Of a stretch of DNA of 64,000 bases, positions 17,130-25,012 are shown one piece after another. The notes beneath the pieces were generated by a model that saw only the letters and a program-made list of their open reading frames with translations, did no database searches and had not been told where the DNA came from. The translations under genes and the position numbers were made by a program. The stretch is from Paenibacillus sp. TCA20. GTDB taxonomy: Bacteria; Bacillota; Bacilli; Paenibacillales; Paenibacillaceae. Within the stretch, counting starts at the first letter, position 1. Every line of letters begins with the position of its first letter. The DNA is taken from positions 62,001 through 126,000 of the forward strand of contig NZ_BBIW01000013.1 of NCBI RefSeq assembly GCF_000732325.1, given 5' to 3'.

Positions 17130-17789
17130 ATGAGCTTGACGATCGGAAGTAAGTGGTTAAAAACACAAGTGCTCCTGAGCAATGCCTCTGTTGCTAATCA
17201 TATCCCAGAAACCTGCTTGTTTACCAAGCAGCATCTGAAAAATATGTTACAAAAATACGGAATGGTATTTGTTAAGCCCGTCCATGGAGGCGGAGGAGCC
17301 GGTGTCATTCGTGTTAAGCAAGAGCAGACAGGTTATTCATACACCAAACTGTCACGCCGACTGACGTTTTCGAATTTTGATCTTATGTATGCCTCGCTTC
17401 TGAGAGCAAAGAAGAGAAGAAGCTATCTAATACAGCGTGGAATAGAGCTGGCTCAGATCGGAGGCAGACCGATCGATTATCGTGTCAAATTCGTCAAGCA
17501 GGAGGCAGGCTGGAAGATCACGGCTATGCTGGGAAGACTGGCTCGACCCGGCCTTGTGATAACCAATGTATGCAAGGGCGGAACCTTAATTAAAGGACGG
17601 CTGGCATTACAGCAGTCACTTCCCCACATCAGCGCTCGGTCGAAGCAGCAGGAGATGCGGAATTTAACACGTGTCTGTACGGCTATCTTAGAAGAAAGGT
17701 TCCCGGGACTCGGACAATTGGGCTTTGATTATGGACTTGACCATTCGGGAAAGATCTGGATTCTGGAAGTCAATACAAGACCTCAATAA
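17130..17789 (+). CDS. Short YheC/YheD-type ATP-grasp protein (coat-associated family)
   Basis: A 219-residue protein with the ATP-grasp pattern of YheC/YheD endospore coat proteins: FVKPVHGGGGAGVIRV, IDYRVKFVKQ, ITNVCKGGTL and GFDYGLDHSGKIWILEVN. It lacks the roughly 110-residue N-terminal domain of the paralogue at 57945-59060. It also stops at NTRPQ, where that paralogue continues about 45 residues. None of the following frames restores the tail, so it is either naturally short or truncated. Start ATG 17130 follows GAGGGGAGAAGG. The role in spores is inferred from the family. Confidence 0.75.
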   Translation: MSLTIGSKWLKTQVLLSNASVANHIPETCLFTKQHLKNMLQKYGMVFVKPVHGGGGAGVIRVKQEQTGYSYTKLSRRLTFSNFDLMYASLLRAKKRRSYLIQRGIELAQIGGRPIDYRVKFVKQEAGWKITAMLGRLARPGLVITNVCKGGTLIKGRLALQQSLPHISARSKQQEMRNLTRVCTAILEERFPGLGQLGFDYGLDHSGKIWILEVNTRPQ

Positions 17790-17843
17790 TGGTTCTTCAT
17801 GTAATGATGCAGTCTCCTCATTCTATCAAATTTTAATATAACT

Positions 17844-17961
17844 GAATCAATTTCATAAATCATTAAAAAGGTAGAATTGAAACTATATATAGACAAACGA
17901 AATCATTTTGATCTATATATACTCTTGATTAAAGCAGCTAAAGGTATTATGAAATTGATTC
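17844..17961. repeat. Miniature inverted-repeat element, copy 2 (118 bp)
   Basis: Perfect inverted ends GAATCAATTTCATAA (17844-17858 and 17947-17961) and matching AACT flanks at 17840-17843 and 17962-17965. Compared with copy 1 it is in reverse orientation and carries about 32 extra internal bases. It lies between the ATP-grasp gene and the DnaA-box region of sda. Confidence 0.85.
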
Positions 17962-18003
17962 AACTAGAAAAAAATTTTGAGAAGGTTTTCAGAGAAAATG
18001 ACC

Positions 18004-18078
18004 TGTGTATAAATATTATCCACATAATCCACTTGCCAAAAATATAGATTTATCATAATTATTAACATTTTATACACA
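18004..18078. promoter_or_regulatory. Cluster of three DnaA boxes upstream of sda
   Basis: Three perfect matches to TTATNCACA occur within 75 bases: TTATACACA on the minus strand at 18004-18012, TTATCCACA at 18016-18024 and TTATACACA at 18070-18078. Weaker variants (TAATCCACT, ATTTCCACA) lie between and after them. In B. subtilis, DnaA binds near sda and activates it, so this is most likely a regulatory cluster and not an origin. Confidence 0.8.
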
Positions 18079-18113
18079 GGATTTCCACAAGTGGATGTGG
18101 ATATCAAGAACGC

Positions 18114-18142
18114 TTGTTCTACTTTTTATTCTCTGATATGAT
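18114..18142 (+). promoter_or_regulatory. SigA promoter of sda
   Basis: TTGTTC at 18114-18119 and TATGAT at 18137-18142 are spaced by exactly 17 bases, just downstream of the DnaA boxes. Confidence 0.75.
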
Positions 18143-18180
18143 AGCTTTGAGGAATAAATAGGAAAGGTTGTGTCGGACAC

Positions 18181-18324
18181 ATGGCTATGCTCTCAGATGA
18201 GACGCTGCTCGATTCTTACCATATGGCAATCGAGCTTCAGCTTGATGTCGATTTCATAGCATTATTATTAGAAGAAATCCACAAGCGCAGATTGCATACC
18301 GACGTATCTTCCGTTCTGCACTAG
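18181..18324 (+). CDS. sda: Sporulation checkpoint inhibitor Sda
   Basis: A 47-residue protein, too short for most ORF callers. MAMLSDETLLDSYHMAIELQ followed by LDVDFIALLLEEIHKRRL matches the Sda helical hairpin, with LSDE.L..SY..A.EL.L..DFI as the shared pattern. Sda binds the histidine kinase KinA and blocks sporulation when DNA replication is disturbed. The GGAAAGG ribosome site is a little far from the ATG at 18181; ATG 18187 is an alternative. The DnaA-box cluster and promoter upstream reproduce the arrangement known from B. subtilis. Confidence 0.88.
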   Translation: MAMLSDETLLDSYHMAIELQLDVDFIALLLEEIHKRRLHTDVSSVLH

Positions 18325-18345
18325 AAATCCTCGATTTGTGGACGG

Positions 18346-18600
18346 TCAGATCCTTCCAGGCACATACCAGGTATCAGCTGCATAAGAGAATTCCGTCAGA
18401 CAATGGGGACAATGCATTAAGTGTATGCATTGATTGGCTGCTGCTGGTATCGTTTGAGCGTGGGAAGATGCGACATAGGGACTGTAAGGTCCTGCGTAAT
18501 CTTCCTGCAGTCCGCAATCTACGGTTTCTTGATGGCAGTTAGGACAAAGTAACACGGGTGCGGAATCTAGACCGTTACATATTGGGCATACATATGACAA
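18346..18600 (-). CDS. Small zinc-ribbon-like protein, unknown
   Basis: An 84-residue protein with three Cys pairs: YVCPICNG at 5/8, LLCPNC at 19/22 and HCPHC near 64/67, plus C29 and C58. The paired CPxC motifs imply one or two zinc sites. I recall similar uncharacterised Paenibacillus proteins that start CPICNG and contain GPYSPY. The start is TTG at 18600, with AGGAG 10 bases upstream. That ribosome site lies inside the arm of a strong hairpin (18599-18645), so translation may be limited. Confidence 0.7.
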   Translation of the reverse strand: MSYVCPICNGLDSAPVLLCPNCHQETVDCGLQEDYAGPYSPYVASSHAQTIPAAANQCIHLMHCPHCLTEFSYAADTWYVPGRI

Positions 18601-18645
18601 AGGGTATCCACTCCTGAGATTAGTTTCAGGAGTAAGATACCCTTT
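18599..18645. terminator. Strong hairpin between yumC and the zinc-ribbon gene
   Basis: AAAGGGTATC and GATACCCTTT pair, with ACTCCTGA/TCAGGAGT inside. A six-T run follows on the plus strand (sda direction). On the minus strand it sits after yumC, and its far arm contains the ribosome site of the next gene. Confidence 0.8.
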
Positions 18646-18672
18646 TTTGTTGCAATATTATGCATTTATCCC

Positions 18673-19674
18673 TTACATCTTCATGTTGCTGCTATGGCCT
18701 GGAGACAGCTTCGCGCTTGGGTCCACATAGACCTTGGCGTTATTAACTGCGGTCGGTGCTTCGCCGAATCCAACAGCAATCAGCTTCAGCTTACCTTCAT
18801 AGGTTGTAATATCACCGGCGGCAAAGATTCCCGGAATACTTGTCTCCATACGTGTATCAACCACAATGGAGTTGCTGTTAATCTCGATGCCCCACTCGGC
18901 AATCGGACCTAGAGAGGAAATGAATCCAAAGTTTACAATGACATCATCAACTTCAATCTCTTGTGTTTCTTTTATCTTGACATGAGAGAGCGTTACCTTC
19001 GTGATGCGGTCTTCACCATGAAGCTCCGTAATCTCTACTGGCGTAACTACATTCACTTTGGATGCCATAAGGTTCTCTACACTGTGCTCATGCGCACGGA
19101 ATTTATCGCGGCGGTGAATCAGGGTGACTTGCTCTGCGATTGGCTCAAGCATAAGCGCCCAGTCAACTGCAGAATCTCCTCCTCCGCTGATGAGCACCTT
19201 CTTGCCGGCAAAGCGCTGCAGGTCACTTACAAAATAGTGCAGGTTCGTTTGTTCGAACTTGCCCGCTCCTTCAAGATCCAGTCTGCGAGGCTCGAATGCG
19301 CCTACACCTGCTGTAATAATAACGGCTTTGGCATGATGAACGTCTTTATCTGTCGTTACGACAAAATGCCGCTCTTCTTTCTTTTCAACAGAAAGTACCT
19401 TCTCCTCCAGACGGATATCGGTATCGAAGCGTTTCATTTGCTCCAGCAGATTGCCGACGAGATCGCCAGCCGTAATCTTTGGAAATCCAGCAACATCATA
19501 GATGTATTTCTCCGGATACAAGGCGGCAAGCTGCCCGCCGAGCTGAGGCATGCTCTCTACGATTTTGACAGAAGCCTGACGCATCCCTCCGTAAAATGCC
19601 GCGAACATCCCAGCGGGACCGCCGCCGATGATGAGCAAATCAGTTATATCTTGTGTGGAATCTGGGGTCGTCAC
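18673..19674 (-). CDS. yumC: Ferredoxin/flavodoxin-NADP+ reductase, thioredoxin-reductase-like (YumC type)
   Basis: A 333-residue flavoenzyme that moves electrons between NADPH and ferredoxin or flavodoxin. The FAD fold opens with [18 protein letters not shown] and the NADPH fold is [17 protein letters not shown] near 165. [19 protein letters not shown] closes the FAD site. It lacks the CxxC of true thioredoxin reductases and has the C-terminal extension ([12 protein letters not shown]..) typical of YumC. The start is GTG. A 7-1-7 Fur-box-like site lies about 120 bases upstream. yumB is divergent, as neighbours in Bacillus. Confidence 0.92.
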   Translation of the reverse strand: MTTPDSTQDITDLLIIGGGPAGMFAAFYGGMRQASVKIVESMPQLGGQLAALYPEKYIYDVAGFPKITAGDLVGNLLEQMKRFDTDIRLEEKVLSVEKKEERHFVVTTDKDVHHAKAVIITAGVGAFEPRRLDLEGAGKFEQTNLHYFVSDLQRFAGKKVLISGGGDSAVDWALMLEPIAEQVTLIHRRDKFRAHEHSVENLMASKVNVVTPVEITELHGEDRITKVTLSHVKIKETQEIEVDDVIVNFGFISSLGPIAEWGIEINSNSIVVDTRMETSIPGIFAAGDITTYEGKLKLIAVGFGEAPTAVNNAKVYVDPSAKLSPGHSSNMKM

Positions 19675-20252
19675 CTGTAAAACACACCTTTCATGTTTTA
19701 TTCCGAATCAATATCGTCACGGATCAAATCCCACGAATTTCGATTCATAGACCAATGGGTAAACGGATGAAAATGGCCATTAGTCCTTCTATTTGATAGT
19801 CATTATCAATTATAGACACTACTCTTGCTCGTTGCAAAGAACAATATACAACTTTTCCTATAATTTTCACCCAGAAAACGATTATATTTTCTCTTGCTAT
19901 TTTCGATACGTATCGCTATCATTTTTGTTGCATGAAAAAATAACTTGATTTTTAAAGGTTTTAGGCTTATTTTATATAGTTTTGCAACCGAATGACATAA
20001 GTTGTCGTTTTAATGAATAGGAATGGAATTACACCCTCTTTTTAGCATGAGATGCGAAGGTGGATGTATACAGCTGGATTGATAAGAGCCCATGGTGAAC
20101 TTGTACGTTCAGGGGAGGATGGGCCATAAATATAGAGCGGACTAATAGGATGAAATCGATTCAGTTGTTATGAAGATTTACTTATTATAACCTGATAATA
20201 TTGACTTTGGTTCCTTCTATAGAAGTTGAAACAATATCGGAGGGGTAAGCGC
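19675..20252. other. Divergent intergenic region between yumC and yumB
   Basis: About 580 bases with no gene. It holds a Fur-box-like site at 19794-19808 and a 12-bp palindrome CGATACGTATCG near 19900. The rest is AT-rich sequence. It must contain promoters for yumC (minus) and yumB (plus), but I could not place either with certainty. Confidence 0.6.
19794..19808. promoter_or_regulatory. Fur-box-like operator upstream of yumC
   Basis: TGATAGTCATTATCA matches the B. subtilis 7-1-7 Fur consensus TGATAATNATTATCA at all but one position. It lies about 120 bases before the yumC start, which suggests induction under iron limitation. Confidence 0.65.
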
Positions 20253-21443
20253 ATGAGCAGCATTCCTAAGATTGTCATCCTTGGCGCAGGCTACGGGGGT
20301 ATATTAACCGCGCAGCGACTTCAAAAGGAACTGAATTATAACGAAGCAGACGTTACACTCGTAAATCGGCATGACTACCATTATATTACGACACATCTTC
20401 ATATGCCGGCCGCAGGGACGGACTCGATTGAGCATGCAAGAGTGCCTATTTCCAAATTGATTGATGAATTCAAGATCGATCTTGTGAAATCTGCAGTGAA
20501 AGATATTAGGCCGCATGAGAAGAAAGTGATATTGGAAGATGGTACCTTGTCGTACGATGTCTTAGTTGTTGGTCTCGGAGGTGAACCGGAAACGTTCGGA
20601 ATCCCTGGGATGAGAGAGCACGCTTTGACGATTCGCAGCATTAATTCAGTAAGGCTGATCCGGGAGCACATCGAGTATCAATTTGCATGCTACAAGAATG
20701 ACAGCAAGGCCAGCAGAATGAATTTTGTAGTGGGTGGTGCGGGCTTTAGCGGCGTAGAGTTCGTATCTGAGCTTGCTGACCGTCTTCCGCGCCTGTGCAA
20801 GGAGTTTGATGTCGATCCAGGGGTTGTACACCTCTACAATGTTGAAGCAGCTCCAACGGCCCTTCCAGGCTTTGATAAAGAACTGGTCGATTATGCGATG
20901 AAGGTGCTTAAGGACAAGGGAGTATCACTGCGTATAGGTGTTCCTATTAAAGAATGTCTGCCTGAGGGTGTTATTATCGGAGATGGGGAACACATTGAAG
21001 CCTCCACGGTCGTATGGACCGGGGGAATCAGGGGCAACAGGCTGGTGGAGCAGGCTGGCTTTGAGGTCACACGCGGACGTGTAGCCGTTGATGAATATTT
21101 GCGGGCGCCCGGCTTCGATAACATATTCATCATTGGAGACAGCTCTCTCATTATGAGTGCAGAGGGTCGTCCTTACCCGCCTACAGCGCAGATGGCGATG
21201 CAGCAAGGAGTCAATTGTGCTAAGAATATCTCTTTACTGATCCGGGGCAAATCGCTGGAAAAATTTAGATTCAATCATAAAGGGACAGTAGCGTCACTTG
21301 GCAAGGGAGAAGCGATTGCCGTTGTGAACGGGAAGAAATGGAAGGGCTGGAAGGCTGCCCAGCTCAAAAAAGCAGTAGATATCAGATACCTATATAAGAT
21401 CGGCGGAATCCCGCTCGTCATTCAAAAAGGAAGGTTCTTTTAA
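20253..21443 (+). CDS. yumB: Type II NADH dehydrogenase-like flavoprotein (YumB type)
   Basis: The 396-residue protein starts at ATG 20253 behind CGGAGGGG. The FAD motif KIVILGAGYGGI is at the N-terminus, and the NADH fold VVGGAGFSGVEFVSELADR lies near residue 165. The FAD-closing NIFIIGDSSL lies near 298, followed by PPTAQMAMQQG typical of NDH-2. Non-proton-pumping NADH:quinone oxidation at the membrane is the likely role. It is divergent from yumC and is followed 3 bases later by a small gene, so the two form an operon. Confidence 0.88.
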   Translation: MSSIPKIVILGAGYGGILTAQRLQKELNYNEADVTLVNRHDYHYITTHLHMPAAGTDSIEHARVPISKLIDEFKIDLVKSAVKDIRPHEKKVILEDGTLSYDVLVVGLGGEPETFGIPGMREHALTIRSINSVRLIREHIEYQFACYKNDSKASRMNFVVGGAGFSGVEFVSELADRLPRLCKEFDVDPGVVHLYNVEAAPTALPGFDKELVDYAMKVLKDKGVSLRIGVPIKECLPEGVIIGDGEHIEASTVVWTGGIRGNRLVEQAGFEVTRGRVAVDEYLRAPGFDNIFIIGDSSLIMSAEGRPYPPTAQMAMQQGVNCAKNISLLIRGKSLEKFRFNHKGTVASLGKGEAIAVVNGKKWKGWKAAQLKKAVDIRYLYKIGGIPLVIQKGRFF

Positions 21444-21446
21444 CTT

Positions 21447-21701
21447 ATGAGACATTGCAGTGTTCAAGTACGCGGGCTGCTCACTAGAGATGAACTTAAT
21501 CGGTATAATGCACTGATGGAAGTAGGCAGCTATTTAGAAGAACAAGACCGTTATGATCTATCTTATATTGTTCAGAAGGAAGTTGACATTCTTATTCTGC
21601 CGGCCATCGAGCGATTGAAGGAGAAGAGCAGGGACCGCGACCGTGCAACGGCAGAGTTCCTGGAATCACTGAAAAAGCTCGAAGAGGAAGATGAGGATTA
21701 G
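21447..21701 (+). CDS. Hypothetical 84-residue helical protein downstream of yumB
   Basis: It begins 3 bases after the yumB stop and ends before a terminator, so it is co-transcribed with yumB. It is highly charged. The N-terminus CSVQVRGLLTRDELNRYN is followed by a long helix rich in Glu, Lys and Arg, and an acidic tail KLEEEDED. There is no membrane segment. The function is unknown; a partner of the NADH dehydrogenase is only a guess from position. Confidence 0.65.
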   Translation: MRHCSVQVRGLLTRDELNRYNALMEVGSYLEEQDRYDLSYIVQKEVDILILPAIERLKEKSRDRDRATAEFLESLKKLEEEDED

Positions 21702-21721
21702 AGCATTGTTACCAAAAAAAG

Positions 21722-21760
21722 AGGATGTGCTGCAGGTTGATCCGCAGTACATCCTTTTTG
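21722..21760. terminator. Bidirectional terminator between the yumB operon and hemQ
   Basis: AGGATGT-CTGC pairs with GCAG-ACATCCT. An A run precedes and a T run follows, so it can serve both converging units. Confidence 0.85.
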
Positions 21761-21767
21761 TATAAGC

Positions 21768-22511
21768 TTACAGCTTCAGCATAGCTTCAAATGACTCCTG
21801 TGTCAGCAGGCTTCCTACATAGAAGGAACCAAATTCACCATAACGTGCGCTGACTTCATCAAAACGCATTTCATAGATCAGCTTCTTGAATTGAAGAGCA
21901 TCGTCTGAGAACAGCGTCACTCCCCACTCCCAGTCATCGAATCCGACAGAACCTGTAATAATTTGCTTTACTTTGCCCGCATAACTGCGGCCGATCATAC
22001 CGTGACTTCTCATCATGGTTTTGCGCTCGTCCATCGACAGCATGTACCAGTTGTCACTGAGATCGCGTTTTTTGTTCATTGGATAGAAGCAAATGTATTG
22101 ATTCTTCGGAAGTACAGGCTTCAGACGTGCAACAATCTGTGGATTCTGCATCGGATCTTCATCTTTACCGAGATAGTTGCTAAGCTCAACAACGCTGACA
22201 TATGAATAGGATTTCGTCGTAAATTGGGCAAACGTGGTTTTGTTAAATGCATTCTCGATCGCATTCAGATCCTCCAGCGTTTCACGCAGATGCATCATGA
22301 CAAAATCAGCTTTTTGACCTACTACAGTATATACCGTAGAGCTTCCTTTGCCGGATTCTTCATCCGCTGCCCAGGCATTCAGAAATTCCTGCAATTCATC
22401 TGTGGCAACCGCACGGGTCTCATCGTCAGCAGCACGCCATGCCGCCCAGTTGATCGATCTGAAATCATGAAGGGCATACCAGCCCTCGAGAGTTAAAGCC
22501 GCTTCGCTCAT
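21768..22511 (-). CDS. hemQ: Coproheme decarboxylase HemQ
   Basis: The 247-residue protein starts at ATG 22511 behind CAGGAGTGATAAACAG. The frame is open for 33 more codons but those run through a repeat element. It belongs to the chlorite-dismutase-like family and catalyses the last step of the coproporphyrin-dependent heme pathway of Gram-positives. Visible features are [15 protein letters not shown] at the start, [12 protein letters not shown] with the reactive tyrosine, and [10 protein letters not shown] with the proximal heme histidine. The end is SFYVG.LL...F. ctaA elsewhere in the window also depends on heme supply. Confidence 0.93.
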   Translation of the reverse strand: MSEAALTLEGWYALHDFRSINWAAWRAADDETRAVATDELQEFLNAWAADEESGKGSSTVYTVVGQKADFVMMHLRETLEDLNAIENAFNKTTFAQFTTKSYSYVSVVELSNYLGKDEDPMQNPQIVARLKPVLPKNQYICFYPMNKKRDLSDNWYMLSMDERKTMMRSHGMIGRSYAGKVKQIITGSVGFDDWEWGVTLFSDDALQFKKLIYEMRFDEVSARYGEFGSFYVGSLLTQESFEAMLKL

Positions 22512-22566
22512 CTGTTTATCACTCCTGATTGGAATATTTATTGTAAAAGAATTTTTCATTGGTTGT

Positions 22567-22602
22567 GAATCCATTTCATAATACCTTTTATGAATTGGAT
22601 TC
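22567..22602. repeat. Short palindromic relative of the MITE family (36 bp)
   Basis: GAATCCATTTCATAATACC and TATGAATTGGATTC form a near-palindrome. The first 22 bases equal the left end of copy 1 except for one base, and the change in the right arm is compensatory (GGATTC). It lies 56 bases upstream of hemQ. The flanks TTGT and TGGT differ by one base. No gene is seen in the rest of 22512-22858. Confidence 0.65.
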
Positions 22603-22858
22603 TGGTGCATGCAGCTTTATTGTATCAAAGCGTGAAGCGGCTGGGCAAATGAAGATCTCATTAAGTGAGCGGTTTTAACATAATGCTCATAATTTGAGCT
22701 TTTGGGCGGAAGCCTGCTCATTTTTTGTTTTTGCAACGGCAAGACCTGTATTTTTGAAGGTGATCTCATTGCCTGTCCCTCTTATTTGAGTTAAACTAAT
22801 GATTATCTATTATGGGTTTGCATACATGAATTGGCAGAAAGAGGGGGAAGGTGAACGG

Positions 22859-23155
22859 ATGCAGATTTTACCTGTGCTTGTTCTCATGGTTTTATTTTTT
22901 GTCATGATGTTTGGGATCGGTTTCATTTTGAATATGCTGATGAAGACAACGTGGTTTCCTTCTTATTTGTTTGTCATCGTGCTGATTCCTGTCGTAATCT
23001 TCACCATGTGGAATCAGGAAAGTATGAGCCTTGGTGCGCATCTCGGTACATATCGGCTAGTGGATTACTTAACAGGTATTGCTGGACTTGTAGGAGCCGT
23101 GATGAGCGGATGGACGATTAAGAAGCTGAGGCTTGGAGGATACCGAATGTTTTAG
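22859..23155 (+). CDS. yuiB: YuiB family membrane protein
   Basis: The 98-residue protein starts at ATG 22859 after AGAGGGGGAAGGTGA. The hydrophobic pattern VLMVLFFVMMFGIGFILNMLMK, a second helix and a third near the C-terminus match YuiB of Bacillus. In B. subtilis yuiB lies beside yumB and yumC, and it is near them here too, though hemQ intervenes. The function is unknown. Confidence 0.75.
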   Translation: MQILPVLVLMVLFFVMMFGIGFILNMLMKTTWFPSYLFVIVLIPVVIFTMWNQESMSLGAHLGTYRLVDYLTGIAGLVGAVMSGWTIKKLRLGGYRMF

Positions 23156-23421
23156 TAATTAACTTGATACTTATTGCAGGACGCCTCTTTCTGGATGAAG
23201 AAGGGGGTTCTTTTGTCATATCAGGGGTTCACTTTTCATAGAGTGATAGAGTACAATAGTAAACCGTGGCTTTCAAAATAGAAGAATGGTCGATTAATGT
23301 CGTATAAGATGAAATAGCGGAAAGATTAAGCAGGGAAATTGGCTATTTTTGAAGATTTAAGCGGACGTCTTTTATGATAGAATAGAGAAACATTATTATT
23401 CGGAAGAAGGAGAAATGAGCG

Positions 23422-24951
23422 ATGCGCATGAAGAACATGCTGCACTTTACCGAGAATCATCGATACTGCGTTTTCCGTGAGTTTGGACTTAGCAGCCTGG
23501 ACGAACGGATGCTCAGCTCCGCATATCAGCCCATGGCGGGGGCCTTTGCGATCAGCTTGTACAGGCTGTTATTCCAGCATGTCAGAGCAGATCAAATCGG
23601 CTACTCCACGATGGAGCAGCAGCGCAAGCTGTTCCTGGCGCTGGGACTCGAGCCCAGTGATAAAGGACGCAAGTATTTGATGGAGCAAACCTCCAAGCTT
23701 GAAGCCGTAGGGCTGCTTCAGACTTCCCGAGTTTATATACCTGAGACAGATGAATATACCTATGAGTATGAGCTGTATCCTCCCTTGTCTCCCGGTGAAT
23801 TTTTCCGGACCCAGCATCTGACGCTGCTGCTGAGAGATAAGATCGGCAAGTTCGCAGTCCTTGCATTGAGATCGCAGATTTGGACTGAAGATGCCGAGGA
23901 GTCAGGCTCACCCTTAGCGAACAAGGAGAATATCTCTGTCCCGTTTTACGATATATTTGAGCTGAATACTCATGTCATTGACTATGAGCTTGAGCAGGCG
24001 TTATCCGAGATGTCGAGTGCTAGGTCTGAAGCAAGTACGCCGGCAGTGCCTGAGAATGATCAGCTGAACTACGCGGATATTATTTTGCGCTTCCCTCGTG
24101 AATCTGCCAATCGGCGTTATGTCGAGCAGCTCCGATTTGAACCGGATCAGCTTGGCCTCGTGAACTATGTTGTACACAAATATGACCTGGGGATTCAGGA
24201 TGTATGCCGATTGCTCGATGAGGACGACGTATTTAACACCCGTGGGGAGATTATACTGGATCGTCTGCAAGAGCTGGCCAGCAGCATGTTCAGGCAAGGG
24301 AAGAAGCGGAAGGAAGAGCGGTCCATCCACGCAGCGAAGGTGGTCAGCATGCGGCAGGCGATTGACAGTAAGCAGGCAGATGAGCCTCCAGTCGAGCATG
24401 GGGTAGAGATGGAATATTATTTGGAAGTGCCGCCTCAATTCTCTTCCAAGTGCGATATACACCAGTACAATATGATGCTTCGTAATGAACCTTATTTGCG
24501 TTTGCTGCAAACCTTTTTCCCAGGCTCTGTACCCGACAATCTCATTGACATATTTGAAAAAGTAGACCTCAGCTATAAGCTTCCGGGTGAAGTCATTAAT
24601 GTATTGATTCATTATCTGATGACTCTGCTGGTGTCTGGAAGTGAACAGCGTATTAATCGTAATTTTGTGGAAGCCATTGCTTCCAATATGCTGCTCAAGC
24701 AGGTCAATACTTATGAAAAAGCGGTACAGTATATCCGTGACCAGTCGAAGGTCAAAGGCAGCAAAGATAAAACGAATGAGAAGGCTCAAAGACCAGGCCG
24801 CGCGAGAGGTTATGCTTCACAGCAGGCCAAACTGAAGCCGGACATTCCTATTGTTCAAGATACAGGGGACGGAGCCTCGGTTACCGAAGAGGAGCTTGAA
24901 GAGATGATTCGTTTTGCCGAGGAAATGCAGGCGAAGAAGTCACTCCGTTAA
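23422..24951 (+). CDS. dnaB: Replication initiation and membrane attachment protein DnaB
   Basis: A 509-residue Firmicutes DnaB (not the hexameric helicase). The N-terminal winged-helix part (residues 1-130, YCVFREFGLSSLDERMLSSAYQPM) resembles the DnaD fold. A DDBH2 domain lies at about 340-450, with YLRLLQTFFPGSVPDNLIDIF and LPGEVINVLIHYLM. The tail is basic then acidic. It acts with DnaD and DnaI to load the replicative helicase. AAGGAG precedes the ATG, and dnaI follows after 61 bases. Confidence 0.92.
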   Translation: MRMKNMLHFTENHRYCVFREFGLSSLDERMLSSAYQPMAGAFAISLYRLLFQHVRADQIGYSTMEQQRKLFLALGLEPSDKGRKYLMEQTSKLEAVGLLQTSRVYIPETDEYTYEYELYPPLSPGEFFRTQHLTLLLRDKIGKFAVLALRSQIWTEDAEESGSPLANKENISVPFYDIFELNTHVIDYELEQALSEMSSARSEASTPAVPENDQLNYADIILRFPRESANRRYVEQLRFEPDQLGLVNYVVHKYDLGIQDVCRLLDEDDVFNTRGEIILDRLQELASSMFRQGKKRKEERSIHAAKVVSMRQAIDSKQADEPPVEHGVEMEYYLEVPPQFSSKCDIHQYNMMLRNEPYLRLLQTFFPGSVPDNLIDIFEKVDLSYKLPGEVINVLIHYLMTLLVSGSEQRINRNFVEAIASNMLLKQVNTYEKAVQYIRDQSKVKGSKDKTNEKAQRPGRARGYASQQAKLKPDIPIVQDTGDGASVTEEELEEMIRFAEEMQAKKSLR

Positions 24952-25012
24952 AACAACAATAAACTTCAACAATCATATATTTCAGTACAAGAAAGGAGGG
25001 CATTAACCAAAG

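Noticed and set aside
18004-18078. A chromosomal replication origin based on clustered DnaA boxes
   Set aside because: There is no dnaA or dnaN gene and no AT-rich unwinding region. A regulatory cluster before sda is the simpler reading.
18961-19680. A 239-codon plus-strand frame opposite yumC
   Set aside because: It is a shadow of the well supported flavoenzyme and shows no motif or start site.
20111-20140. A short gene behind GGGGAGG in the yumC-yumB gap
   Set aside because: The ATG directly abuts the site and the frame ends after eight codons.
24001-24789. A 262-codon minus-strand frame opposite dnaB
   Set aside because: No ribosome site or recognisable family; dnaB on the plus strand explains the region.
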